Assembly (NCBI GenBank): GCA_023846275.1 | Contig: CM043869.1 | Coordinates: forward strand, 36,916,737-36,980,736 | Source of the DNA: Vanilla planifolia | Lineage: Eukaryota > Streptophyta > Magnoliopsida > Asparagales > Orchidaceae | Direction: 5' to 3' | DNA: 64,000 bases | Position numbers and translations under genes: made by a program | Notes under the pieces: generated by a model | The model's input: only the letters and a program-made list of their open reading frames with translations | Databases searched by the model: none | What the model was told of the DNA's origin: nothing | In this document: in pieces, positions 1-14,500 of the stretch | How positions within the stretch are numbered: position 1 is the first letter of the stretch | How the letters are laid out: every line of letters starts with the position of its first letter

Positions 1-3000
1 CATGGCAATCACAAGTCCAAAAAGATAATGAGGGAAGAATTATGTAACCTAAGAAGATATTTCTAATATAAGGAAAAAATTGTACTCATTATATAGGCAT
101 AGAGATATTTGTTCTACTTTGGCTTTGGAGGAGTTTCACAATCTTATTAGTAATTTTGTAAGAGGTAGCAACTATTTTTGAATAGGCTAGAAAAAAAAAA
201 TCATTCTTCATTACTCAAACATTGCCAAATAATATATCATGTTTTATGGCATGACACTAAACTATGAGCAATAGTGCCACTGCTAAGATGAATAACCATT
301 TCGCAAAGCAAAACATCTTATCACAAAGGTGGTCGTCGAGGAGTCTTTCACTATTGATTATTCATTGTAAATGTAGTTTTATTTAGCTTCAAATAAGCCT
401 TATGGGGGTTCTCGTCCTTTTGCAAGGGGTGATCATTCGCCTTGCAAAGCAATGTTGTAATAACCTAGACCATGACTTTGTGAGCTTTACAATTTCAGTC
501 ATCACAAGGTTTTGTTGTGAGTAGCACCTACAATCATGAAATTGTTTTGGTCCCACAAAGCATGTGAATTCACAAAAATTATGTTCTAAGAAAGGTTTGC
601 TTTGGGTGACAAATTTCATTGTGAATGAAATTTCTCTAATTGAGCTTCGGAATAAAGGACCTAAATCAATATTTTCACACTTGAACAGATGTTATTGTGG
701 GAAGCCATTAATGGATCAAAAGAGCCAAAATATCAATAAAAGAACTAGAAAAATGTACATCATAAAGTAATTCAATGTGTTTGAGGGCATCTGTCCCACA
801 TAAACGTGTAAGAACTTGGAGATGCCTAGAATTGTTGGCTAAGATAAGAGAGTACGCTATGATCACCTCTTAGAATTACAATGCAATGACAATGTGGTAA
901 TGTTAAAAACCTAAAAACGATAAAAACCACAACTAAAATGATGGAAACAGTATTGAAAATTTGTTTGCGAGTGTAAAGTGTTGAATCTTTGGTCCATATG
1001 TGACTAGTTTGGTGTAAGCAAAATCATTCTCTAATTTTATCAATGTTGTTTTGAAGTATTTCTCATCATACATCTTAGTAATCAATAAATGAATCAATTG
1101 AAAAGCTTGGTCTTAACTCAAAAAGCTAGTTGGAGGTGTCTAGTGTGTGCCATAATAAGAACTAAGCATGAAGCTTGAGTAAACAAAAAAAAAAAGACAT
1201 CTTTGAAGTCATCATTATTTGCTTTAAAATATAAAACTTATAACAATATCAAGGACTAGGACTACAATAAGGTTTTGAATATGAGTAAAAGCTTTTCAAG
1301 TATCATTCTAACAATTACATTGGCATGCATTCAAAAAAGATTTTGAATTTATAAATATACCTTAAAATAGATTAAAAATAAAATTTTGTATTAACAAAAC
1401 ATAATCAAAATACTTAGAATACAAAACCTTAGGTTTGTGCAAAGATGATCATATTATATAATATGATATACTTATTATATAATAATATTACTTTATGAGA
1501 GTAAGTATAAATGAGTTACAGAATTGCCCAATTGTGTCTAATGTCAAAAATATTGAACAGTAAAATAACATCTATTTTACATTACAATCAACTATATTAG
1601 CCATAGTACTACTGTCTATCATATGGTATGATATATGAGATAACTTAAATAGTTTATATAGTATGATTATGTTTATCATATAGCATGATCAATATGAAAT
1701 AATTTAAATGACAACTGATACCTGAGCTATGAATTTTCAAGAAATTCATATGTAGTGATTGTTGTCAGCATACATTACGATAATGTCACTAGGCTTAAAG
1801 TAAGAACCTAAGTTTCACATGGTTAATATTGGGTATCGTATACTATGATAAGCAGTACATTCAGTAAAGTTTATATGATAGCTAATTTGACCAAATTTTA
1901 AAAAAGCTGAATACAACCATCAGAGAACCATTGGGTGCAAATAGAATCATTAGAAATTTTTCTAAATCTCTATAAATACCTTCTAAACAATGAGGAAAGG
2001 CTAATAAACATATTACATGCCATTCAAAAAGAACCTTACTTGAAGATCATTATTATAAAAAAAAGGTAAAGCAAAGCTTTTGTTCTTAAGCTTAGATCTT
2101 ATTCTATACAAGCCTTCAATGTACTTCTTTTGAGCCAAGTTGCAAATTTATTCTAAGCCATCCCATTGTTAAGACATTTCTCTTTGATTATTGGTCTTTT
2201 GAACACTTTGTTGGGTCCTTTGGCCCATTATTATAAATTCTTTTAGACAATTGTCGTAAAATCTTTTGGATCAGCGTAAGGTTTTTGCATATTCACCTGA
2301 GCAAAAGGTATTTTAGTATAAAACTAGGCTCTGGTTGGGGGTGGATATAGATCCATTGTTGGATCGAACAAGCTTAAAATACTTGTTTTTTACATTATTG
2401 TATTCCCCACACAAAAGATTCAAAAGTAAATATGAGTTTCTAATACAAGTTTATAAGAGATGAAGAATTTTAATATACATTTGCTATGTTACTTGAATTA
2501 GTAAGTTTGTAATTTATTACAATTCAATCCCACTCTTTTATAGACATCATGCTTACCTATTCTAAAGATAAGGATGATGTCCTCATTACAAGGACACTCA
2601 ATCGAAGTCAATTTTTATAGTAGCATGCTAGGAATTTGACAAACTTAAGAAGAAAATTGTTGGTTCACCCAAGAACAAGAGGGGAATAAGAAAAAGGTTT
2701 GCAAAAGAAAGTCTTCTATGAGACATTAAAGTAGGGTATTTATAATGAGAGGCACACTAAACTTACAAAGCAAGATGTTTGGACATGATTTAAAAGGACA
2801 AAGACAGGTGAGTAAATCTGGAAAATAGGAGATCCATGCATTAAACATGCACTTAATGCTTATGTATGAGAAAATATTTGGGTTAATAAAGTTTGGGAAT
2901 TTACAAAAGGCTAGAAACATGTTTGAAATAATGAGGAAGGGATGACAAACAACAAAATGAACATTATAGTCAATGAGGAACTCAACTTGTTGAGGGATGC

Positions 3001-4399
3001 CAGTTTTCTGGATGAGAAAAAAGGGCTGGTCTAGTCTACCTTGATAGGGCAAGATAATAGGTGTCTTGGTCTAGCCAAGGAAAACAATAAAGAATAGGCT
3101 TTATCTTGACCAGGTGGCCTTGAGCAGACTACTCATGGAGCTTGATCATAAGAAGGAAGCTATTACTTGGTTGAGACACTGAGTTCCCGAGCAAGATGCC
3201 CAAATAAGAAAGCTTGGTCGAATGTGCCAAAGGAAGAGATTAATGAGGATAATATAAACGATAATAAAGTGAACGAGAATCAATCGAAAGGTAGGCTAAT
3301 GAAGGTGTGATCATGCTCCACATTGGCAACAGATAAGGGAGGCTTGGCCCAGTGGGTGCCACACAATAAGATAGAAAATATAGTGTTAAAATATGGGCTA
3401 GCATTCTCTATGATAGCAGTGGATGCAAAAACACAAGCCCCAAGAACAATCCAGCTCTACATCTTAGTTAAAATAGCCTCAACACAAACAACCTTCATGC
3501 TCAAAGCCCCCATTATAACTAGCACAACTGTGTTTATCTAAGACACAAGGATACCACCAAACTTCCCACAAAAGGTTTCAAATGAAAACTCCATTATCTC
3601 CTAAAATGCTAGTATGCCCTTTCAAGTGAAGGTCAGAACACAAGGCTCCAATAAGAATACCAAGAATGACAAAATGAGTGCTCAACAAATGAAAAGAGCA
3701 TTCCTTAAACAATTAATTGTAAACATTTTCCTTTTCCTTTTTCTACAAATTCAAAAGAGACAACCATAAAAAACGAGGACAGAAGGGATCAACAAATGCC
3801 TTCTCTTCAATTTCCTGGAACAGTGGGCAAGTTTTCTCCAGCCTATATCACAGTAGAGTAGAATCCACGATCTGTAGACTCTGCAGTTTTCTATCCCAAT
3901 GTGTTTTTCAGATATAGTCTCTTGTAGCTTCTATTTTTCTGTCCATGGGCTCAACATTTAACAGAACAGGCTACCACTCCCTATTATCACCTTCAATTGT
4001 AGCAATGACTAATTTGGAACAGACAATCTAGAATCTTAAATTGTATAAGTTCTTGATTTCAACCAAGTGACACAGATTGTTGTCCCACCTTTTCTTCATT
4101 CTAGGAGATGTTACCACCCAAAAATTCACAATCCTGCTTCAAACACAGTTTGCCTTCGTTCATTTTACAAACATGAATATCAAAACATTTAATCTTGCAT
4201 AGTAGATAGACCACTTGTAAACATTAACCCTCACAATTCTAAACAAGCAAACGGCAACAATGATTACCACACCAAACGATTCAAGATGATACTTCAACAT
4301 CATGGGAGAACAAAGTTTACCAAAGACAAAAACATACTGTAATGTTTGTTAATTGGTATGAAGAAAGATGACATTGCTTCTCTAGGAATTGTTTTTTAT
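1..4399. other. AT-rich non-coding stretch, no gene recognised
   Basis: No reading frame here resembles a protein I know; the open frames are short and AT-driven. Positions 1440-1870 carry many variants of TATCATA/TATGATA with runs such as ATATAATATGATATA; a very similar AT motif recurs near 61.4-61.86 kb, suggesting a dispersed AT-rich repeat. Around 2510-2550 there is a phrase (an AATTCAATCCC-type run followed by CTCTTTTATAGACATC) that recurs at 47.60-47.63 kb and resembles the 3' edge of some plant copia LTRs. That assignment is inference and weak. Confidence 0.5.
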
Positions 4400-4512
4400 G
4401 GGGTATGGTGAGAGGCAACATCAATGGTGGCAGCAATTACCAAATACAAAAACATTGATGTTGCCTCTCACCATACTCCAAAATCCACAACACCATCCAA
4501 TGGTGGCAGCAA
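4400..4512. repeat. Near-perfect hairpin with an overlapping direct repeat
   Basis: Positions 4400-4426 and 4453-4479 are reverse complements over 27 nt with one mismatch, separated by a 26-nt loop. A 15-nt direct repeat, CAATGGTGGCAGCAA, starts inside the end of the left arm (4423-4437) and recurs just beyond the right arm (4498-4512). No flanking transposon ends or coding frame explain it. It could be a template-switch palindrome, the core of a small inverted-repeat element, or a hairpin RNA source. Confidence 0.8.
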
Positions 4513-7500
4513 CCTCAGTAGTCTATTAGTTCCTTTGTTAGCAAGCTTAGAACAAGATTACTTATTGCACCTCATATCCATTAATGGGTCAAGTATACCA
4601 CATGAGTTTGACACTTTAAAACCTAGAACATCATCCATTGGAGAAATAACTTTTGTTGTATTGGATTGCTCATTTAACAACCCCTCATAAGACTTAAACC
4701 TGCAACTAATCATGGAACCACACCAACATCTCTTCTGGCATATCCATCATTTGCTTTCGCATGAGATGATGCTCTAGAAGCTATAGCAACATCCAATGGG
4801 GAAGGCATACTTGGTCGTAAAGAAATTCCCCAAATAACGGCCTCAAATTATGCAACGTCTCCAACATTTGCTTTCCCCATGTTTTCATCGAAGGGTGAAC
4901 TTGCTCTGCAAATGAAGACTGACACTCATCCATGAAACTATTATTACCATGAATAAAGAGATACATTTCAAAAGCACATCAATGTATTTTGACATAAATT
5001 GCAAGTAATGATTAAATTTATGTATTTAATATTTGTACATTGAAACTTAATCATAAGAAAATAAAAATGAACAAAACAAAGACACAAATTTTGACATCAC
5101 AATTTTAATCACATATCACTGTTTTCATCAAATGAATGACACATGTCAGACATATTCAAAGCTTCACAAATATAACAAGTATTTTTTGAAGATAGTTATC
5201 TTTCCTAATGACTTCTAATCACTTCTCCAACTAGTTCATAAGCTCTTTTTTATAGTTTCAACCATTTATGACAAACTTTCCAAGGTGTTTCTCTAGGTCA
5301 CACATTTGACAAGTTCCAAGAGAAATTGTTTTACCTATTTTTCTTGTCAACATATTGTTTAAAAACACCTCATCTATGGGATATTTTTGAGATTTATGAT
5401 TATCAAACATCAATGTTGGCTTTTGCATACAACAATTTTGCCAACTTTGTATATCTCTATTATTTAGTGAGATTTTTTCTTTGTTGAAATTTTCTTTTTT
5501 CTTAAGCTTTTATTTCCTTGTCACATGTATATCTTTGCTTAGTTTCCTAAAAAATCTTCAACATCTTTTGGCACTATGAGAACGAAGAAAACACATAAAA
5601 ATAGTGACAAAGAACATTTGTGCATTGGTGTTTACTATGAACTACAGGAATCTAACTCTCTTGGCTACTCTAAGCCCAAATTTTGATGGCTAGATAATTT
5701 AGGCCAATGTACTAAAAAATCTCAAAATGTTAGCATTTCAACAGATATGATTTAGTACATGGCATGGTGCCAATCATTATTACCATGGCCAAAGTCACAA
5801 CCCAATGATAAATGTGATAGTGGTTTCAACCAATACCACCACTCAAGTGTCTCTAGTTGTCCAGTCATTAAAGAATTAAACCCGATCACGAATCCAATGG
5901 TGCCCCTCAACCAAAGGGACAATCGATTACTGCTTCATCCTCTCCAAACTCATCCAACAACAACATCAAACCTTCCAACAACAAAAGTTTTGGATAGGAA
6001 CTCCTTCACGCAACATATACATGATGAAGAGACTGCTCTAAAGTACAAAGACTTGCCCATGCGATGTTATAAGGAAGCTTTGACCATAGCATCTTCAAGA
6101 TGAAACTTAACACGACATTGGTGGTCTGATCGGAATGCTATGCCACACAATGCAAGTTTCTAGTTAGTTCTCTAAAACAAGTGATGTTGGAGTGGTTCTG
6201 GCACCCCGTTGAGAACTCTAACTTTTTATTTGATTTTCGATAAGTCTTCTTGTAGGCATTTGCCAATTCATGTAGTGTTAAGAAAAGTAGAGCAAGACTT
6301 TTCACTATCAAGCAAGAAGCCAACCAAGCACTTCAAAAATGTGTCCAACAGATTAACGTTGTTTGCAAAACCTCTTTCCCAATTTCAACAAATATGTCTA
6401 TTGATTTCCTGTTATTTCTATGAAAGAAATTCTTGTGATGGTTGGTAGACAAATAATTTTCATAGAAGAAATAGAAAAACTTGAGGACGATAGAGATAAT
6501 TTGCAAATGAGAATCTAACATCAAACCCTAATCCAGAAAATAAAAAAAAGACTACTTTTTGAGCTTCAAGTGCAATTCTTCAAGTCTCCTTAGGCTCTGA
6601 AATCTGGGAATCATTTACTCTAATCCACTTTATAAATTAGAACTCTTATTGCAATAAAGGAGAGGGGACATTATTGGGCTCCAAACATGATGAAGAATCC
6701 ATGGTTGAAAAGAAAACCAAACAAATATCATAAGTATCATGATACATGAGCATGAAACTAAGAAGCTAAACTTTGGTTTTGAAGACCTCTCTTCATATAG
6801 TTCCAACACAGGCTCTTCCATAAGGTAAAAAACCAATGAATATTATTTGTCATTTATGATGCAAGTACACTGCCTTGAAAAAATCAACTCATAATCAATC
6901 ATGGTACTTTCCTGGAGCCCTTCAAGCGAAATTTTGACCACTCTCTCCATTATGGATGTTTCTCAAAAATTCATTTGATGTTGCACTTATGCTTGCCATT
7001 GTGATAATATACCTTAAATGAAGAGAATTCACATCAACTCAAGAAGCTCCACATATGTTTTTCTTCTTCAATGTATTCATGAAAATGGATCTTTAGATAA
7101 GCTTCTTGTCCCAATGGTTGCACTTGTCAGATTCTACAAGGTTTGCTACCTGAAAGGAGTAAGCATAATGCCACCTAAGCTAGGGGTCAACAATTGTGCC
7201 ATTATGCACACGATCAACTATGTTGTCTTGAAAGCACTATTGACATTCAGCGTTGGCCTTAGGAGGAGCATACTGAATCACTTTCAAGCTATAGCCTCCA
7301 CCATGTATCACATTTCATAATAAAATTTTTTAGAGTGGCAATAATCAAAGTCAACCATCAATCCTAAGAGTTCTACCTATCAACCCTCGAATAGACAAAG
7401 AATAATTAGAGAAAACAAAAGAAGAGATAGACAGACAAATTTCTCTCTCCTAGTCACATGTACAACCCTACTTAATTTGTTAAAAAAATCACTCAATAAT

Positions 7501-8270
7501 AAATAAAGATGATCACTAGTGAATCAAATGCAATGCCACCTGTTAGACAGACTTAGCACAAAAATACGCATCAAGAGCTATTGCATATTTGCAGCTCAAA
7601 TTTTACTATTTCATAAACACGCCAGTTATCTAATTGAATTGGCACAATATTTGAAATGAACTCAATGTAAAATGTTAATTACTTTAGCATCACTTATGTA
7701 AGTCTTGGAAATGTATTAGAAGGGAAACATAAGCAAAATGATAAAAGTTATTTTAATGAAACTTGATGTCATGAGTCCGAGTCAAGGAAAAAATTTAATC
7801 CTTCGAGAGCATCAACCCATTAGAAAATAATCTACACATTACATGATACTTCCATTCATTGAATAGGAAACTAAACAAAAAAAACTCCATATAATAATGT
7901 CTGCTCAATTCACATGGTGACTAGAAGGATAGCCTAATACCATGAAAATTTCCATATCCACAAATTCTATAAATATCATGACCAAGTATCTGTAGTATGT
8001 AATCTTCGACATTCTCCAAAAGAATTTTCATGACCCAAGCTAACGGTCTTCATTAGCATGAGAACAATCTTTGTTGTTGCACCAAGGCTCTCCTTTACAT
8101 AAAACATACTTCTTAAGATTGTGCATAAGAATTGTGTTCCAAAATTTTAGTTCTTATACCACTACAATAACTTCTTACATGATGATGATCTAGGAATTCG
8201 AAATAGGTAATAAATTTCAATTTCATTTGTTTTTAAAGTCTGTAAAAATTGAAGAATGGTAACATAACAA
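4513..8270. other. Non-coding stretch, no gene recognised
   Basis: Several open frames of 60-114 codons occur, the longest at 5759-6103 on the plus strand and rich in Pro, Thr, Ser and His. None shows a recognisable domain, conserved motif or splice-consistent extension. I regard them as chance frames or very old repeat debris. This stretch lies downstream of the 3' end of the exonuclease gene. Confidence 0.5.
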
Positions 8271-8271
8271 C

Positions 8272-8277
8272 TTTATT
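8272..8277 (-). terminator. Candidate polyadenylation signal of the exonuclease gene
   Basis: The minus strand reads AATAAA about 235 nt beyond the TAG stop of the last exonuclease exon, a normal distance for a plant 3' UTR. The region is AT-rich, so a chance match is possible. Confidence 0.4.
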
Positions 8278-8511
8278 ACGCTTGTTTTAAAAAAAGTTTC
8301 ATTCGTTTTCTTCAAAAAATTTGTAGTTTGTTACAAAATAAACTTAAAAATTCAACAAAAAGCATACAACAAATAATTGGCATTTACTTCACAAAATCCT
8401 TTGTCTTTGGAAAGAAAATCAGAGAAACCATTTTGCAAAATAATATGGTTTTTTCTCGTTCTCCATCTTCCATCCATTGATAAAAAAACACATGTTTGCA
8501 TAAAATGACCA

Positions 8512-11500
8512 CTACCTGTGATTAATACATAGTTGACGATCCAAGCACCAACACCTATAATTTGAGGTCGACATTTCAAGGAGCTCATTGGCAGATTTCT
8601 TCAGAAGTTCATCACCCTTCATTAAATCAATGTTTCGAGTCTTAGTATCAAAGAACTCTGGAATATCATCTTCAGCCAAACGTTCAACATCATGATGCTC
8701 CTGCATGCGAAGCCTCTTGTAAAGTCTCAGTGTTGCAACACAATCTTCAAAAGGGTCATGCACCCCAGATTGTATCTGATACCTAAAACAAAAATAAACA
8801 AACTATCTCAATCAATCAAGATGTGAAGTAATAAATACATTCATATAACTAAAGTAGAAAAAAGGAGCACTTCACCAAATCAAAAGAATTGACTTCTGCA
8901 ATTTGTTTTATGAAAATAAGTTGAAGGAATTGAATAGAATTTTGGTTATTCTGGATAAGGAAATGCTTGTCAAATAGTTTATAGCTCTTTGATTTTACTA
9001 AAAAATCCTCCAACCAAATAGTAGAATATAAAAAAACATTCACTTCCATTCACCTTAAGTCTCAAAAGACAAATAGAACAATAAGACTCTTAAGCTGAAC
9101 AAAAAGTTGGCATCAACTTAGCTCCTTAAAATGATGTAGGTATTAGATGCTCAACAAAGACAAGCATTTTGCTAATGAAACAATATCATAAAGGTTATAT
9201 TAGCTGTACTTTGTTGCTCTTTGACTCCATTGATAGGTTTCACTTTGTTCAAAGTTCCAACTAAGAAATAGAATGAAGAGTACTTCCAATTTCATTTCAT
9301 TTCCTTTCACCAAATCTCCAACAAGTAAAACAATTTAAAGTTGACATTGACAATTGCTTGTCTCCTAGCAAACAAGAAAGCACTAGAGAATCAAGTCATT
9401 AACTATTGGGGCCCACCCGCCCGCCCGTCGGCACGCACACACACATATACTAGATACCTTAGATTTATAATATGTAATAAGAAAAAAAATGATATTCTTA
9501 TTATATATGTACAGGATATATGACAAAATTCTAATATTCCATTGGAATTCATTGTGTTTTGTTCATAATTCAAATTAATTATGTCTATCGCTATCTAACA
9601 TACTAAGACATTAATTCTATGTAAAAAAAGATTGAAACATTGTTAATAATTCAATTTAGGTTATGAATTGCCCTTCACATGATTTAAGATTTAAGAACAG
9701 ATCTTAAATAAATGTCCATGTGTCTATGTCGAATTGTTGCATATATTTGCTATATGAAATGGATTAGTCAAAATAAAAAATAAAGTGGTGTTGATCTTGA
9801 AACAATTCAATGCACTTTTTGTAATCAAAATAGAAATCTAACTAATTTCCTAGATAAATAAAACATATTGTTTTGGATTGTTTGTTTCTATCTATTTTAA
9901 TATATACAATAACAATAGAGTTGAAATGGAAGATGAAGACACCTAAATTGAAAAACATGAGTCCTTTTAACTCAATGGTAGAGTAACTTCATGGTAAGGC
10001 ATAAGTCATTAGTTCACATCCAATAAAGGACTTTTTACATTGAAACTTGAGTCTTCAATTTTGATGTAGAATAGAATTTGATATTTCCTTCTTAAAATCA
10101 AAATCTAAAAAAGAAAATAGAAAATGAACACTTATTCATTGTGATGAGAATGAGCTTTTTTTATTCTAAGCTATAGTTAGAAGGTTCAAAATTTCCATTC
10201 TAGCTAATTCAAAGGATAAAGTGTATTAGAATGTTTCATTGTTGTAACTAATTAGGAATCTCTCCCGTAGCGTTATGGTCATCCTATTCATGTCTTATTA
10301 TATTATTCAAATTCCTTTTTTTGTCCCAAGATCTAGGATAGAAATACCCAACCTCGATTATGATTCGTCAAACCAAAGTATTTCCACTCCCCAATTATTA
10401 TTAAAAACTCCAAAAAAATAAGTGGACCTGATACAATAATTAGCTATTTTGATAGTAAAATTCGATATAGATTCCCTTGTAAAAATGGATTTTTTTTATT
10501 TCCTTAAACCATTAGATCATTGTACCAAACAAAGACAAAAATTTGTCAATATTTTTTATTTCATTTTTCCAAGAGAAACAAGAAAAATTCACCATATCAT
10601 TGAATTAACCATATAGTTGTGGTAATTGAAATTTTTTTCATCAAATCTTTTCATAAAATAAAAAAATCTAATTATATATTTTTGAAACAAAAAGAAATTA
10701 CGATGTAGAAAAATAGAAGGATGATAACAAGATAAAATAAGAATATTGATAATATATGATTCCAAGATGTATAGCTTATGAAAAATAACCCCATAAATAG
10801 TGTGATAAAGCATCAATAAAATATATATATATTATCATTATTAATATACATCAAGTATTATATTTCAAATCTTATACTTATATATTACATATTATTCTAT
10901 TCTTTTATTGACTATTTTATATATTTATTAAACAATATATTATTTATTATACATAATAAAGAATATAAATAAATAAGAAAGAAAAGAAAGAGAATAAAAA
11001 GAATAAAAAAAAAAGAATTGAGCTTCGTATTAAGAAAAACTTATGAGATTGACTCGAAAACAAATAATTAATTTTTGGGTGAGCTCTGTTATGGAGTTCA
11101 AACTAATCATTAATGAAGAAGCTACAAAAATGATAAAACCCATGATTACATAGGATTGAATTGAAAATCAATCGATCCAAATGAGTCATTGGATAAGTTG
11201 GCAAGATGAATCAAGAAAAAGTATTTTAGAATAGATTTCTTCTGAATATGAATTACCCCCTAAAGAAAATAAAATAAAAAAAGAAGAAAGAGCCAATATT
11301 TCTTACGAATGCTAATTTCATCTATTTATATTTTCATTTCTTTTTTATTATTATATTTTATGAATTATTCTCTTATATTTTAAATATAATATAATTAGTA
11401 TATAAATATTAAAGAATTGATTTATTATTCAATGTTTTAATATAATGATACTTGAGTTAAATGTACTTTATTAGAATTCTTTATATAAGTTAAACAATAC

Positions 11501-14500
11501 TTTATCATTGAAAAGGATACAATAAGTTCTTTCTTAACTTTTTTTTTACAAGATACTTAAGGCATACCATTTGCTTACTAGCACCTAAAATAGCTATGTA
11601 ACTAATTTTCATGGATGAGAAAGTCACACACATATAGCATCATGGCTTCCGTTTTATTATTGTTCAACCAACAATGTATACATAACAAGATGCTCTTCTT
11701 ATTACCTATGTCTCCTCCTAAGTTGATATCAATGTGCACCATAAAATTATGCTATTCTATTCAAAGCATAGTTGGACATTCTCTATTCCTTTATGATAAT
11801 GGAGAAGACATTGAACACTTCTTAGTGCTTATACATTAGATGTATGCTCTGCTAAGTTTCCCCTTGGCAACCACTGCCTCTAGTTTCAACAAAGACTACT
11901 TTGCATTGGCCTCTATCCCCTCTCTTAATTCCAGATTCTTTCCCCTTTGTTAAAAGTATTTTATTTGCTTGGTGTTTTGGTTTACTCCTAACGAAGAGGA
12001 ATTGAGACTACAGTTTACCACTAGCTGCCTCCCCCCAATTTGTCCCTTGCATCATGACTTATTGAGCCAAAGGAGATTTACCTTCAGTCACCTTTTGCAC
12101 TTTGATGCCCCCGTATTCTTGAAAATCAATCCATCACTCTTTTGACCCCTTGTATCTCTTGTTTGCAACATGCAATGGTGCCTCTTTCACCTCATCTTTG
12201 TTAGCAACGTAAGCTTGCCTCCTTAATTGGTGACCTTTCCAATTGATCCTTGTGGATACCTTTGTCCTTGTTTCTCCAATCCTTGGCATAAACTTAAGAA
12301 TCAATTCTACTTTGAGCACCCAAGTGAACCATTAGTTCATCTACATTGCATTTGACCTTACCCAACTAAATAATAAATAAAAATAATAAAATACTCAAAA
12401 AATATCAAAATAGCAAGTAAACATAAAGCATGTAACATCTTAAAGACAGTCTAAAATCGAGATGAAAGTAACAAAAAAAGTCGAAATCCACATATCACAA
12501 CAAATATAACTGAATAAATAGTAATAATATCAAAACTGTCACACAACAAAAGTTGAAGTACCCTTGTGCATCATATAGATATAACATGAGTTTTTCTCAT
12601 ACAAAAATTCCTCATAGAACTCTCAAAATATAATATCTTTTCACACTTAAGGTTCCATATCATATATATTAGTAAACACTAGTTTTGTGAATATCTATAT
12701 CCTACAATATAATATAAATAATAAATATAATATGCTCAATAGTCAAACTACTAGCTATAAGTAGATAAGGTAATATGAAAATACAATATATAACATATAA
12801 TAATAAGAGTAATAATAAAAATATATAATATCTACAAAGTACATCAATGAGTTATAGATACTGTATATATGTTTGTATACATCATGCTCATATAATAATA
12901 ATATAGTATTAGTATCATATAATACACATCATTTTTTTTTTGTTTTTTACTTTTAGTATTTCATTGTTAAGTCTCTGCTTACCATTGCCTAACATTGAAA
13001 AATGCTCACAATAATAGTAATAAAGTCAAATGTCCTCTCTATTGTAGAACCTCCGTCTAACATCATCTCATATAAAATACTAACAATAATGATGCCTCTA
13101 CTTATCATTTCCCTACACCAAAGCACTAGCAATTGTCCTGCACCAAAACTTTAACAACAAAGGTAACTACATCATATTGGATAGCTATAAGATAAGGTCA
13201 TAAGAAAAATTTAATTTTCATCTCTTTTCATAATTCTTATGATCATGTAGATCATCAGGTTTTTATAGGTAGCATTTCTCTTTACATTTTATTTTTTTTT
13301 CTTATTTCTTGTTATGAATACTCATAGCATGTACACATATATACATATATATAGCTTATGATAGCTATCTTATGAATGAAAATATATATACAATCAATCA
13401 ATGTTATGAAATTATGCTCACATTCCCATCATATTACACAATTATCCTTCAAGGTACATAACAAATAAATTCTTACATCATAATTATCTTAGTTTACCTA
13501 TCTATTGACTCTAAAATGCCTCTTTATGGCTTTTTTTTTCTTTTATTTTTTTCTTTCATTGCCTACATTAAGTGTATTTTCATTACCAATTCATGCTCAC
13601 TTTTCTATCACAAAATATTCAAAATTCTCAACTTGCTCTTTTCCATATACAATTCTTCAAATTCAGCATAATTTCTTTGCTTAAATTCAAATCAAAGCTA
13701 TACAATTCTTAAAATTCTACTACAAAAAAATATTAATATGCTTTTTAACATATTGTTCACTTGCCTCAAAATACAATACATCATGTTATCCCAACAGCAT
13801 ACGTGAGCGCACTTGTCGTTCCAACTCATCCTAAAGCTAAAAGTATGGAACATCGGTCTCAATGCACGGTTTGCCCTTCACAAGCCACCATACATGAGCC
13901 CAAAAAAATCATTCGTTGCTCTCCTTTCTTAAGCTAAACAAATGATACATTGGTAGTGTATAATACGTTACACTCAACACACCGTACGCTAAGTAATCAG
14001 ATGCATCGTCTATGGCCAGTAATGTCTTGTTCCATGAACCATCGAATGACAAATTACAAAATAACGTATCACCAACAATTGCTCTCAGACCAAATCCTAA
14101 ATATAATAACGTATCATCCTTTTTTCTCAAGAAAGAGTCAATTTTTACACAATACTTATTGTACCATTTGAGGACTCATAACATAAAATATGTTTAGGCC
14201 TTATCTACAATACATTCGGCCCTCACATATAAGTGCTTAGCATGGCATTTGCAATTAATGGACCAAAGGTGGCTTGGAGAGCTCTCACTTCTAATTTCCT
14301 CTAAAACTCAACAGTTTGTAAAAATCACTTTGTTCCTCCTAACGGCACATTCAAAGTGGTGGTAGTTCAATATACTACCTTTCGGTCATGACAAATAAAT
14401 AACTTGAAACTGTCACAAACTACACTGTTGACAAGTTCACATCTCATTTTTTTTTGATCTATGGGTCTATGCAAGTACTTATATAATCTAACTAAACCAT

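Noticed and set aside
5759-6103. Plus-strand frame of 114 codons
   Set aside because: No domain, no splice-consistent extension and low-complexity Pro/Thr/His content; chance frame or repeat debris.
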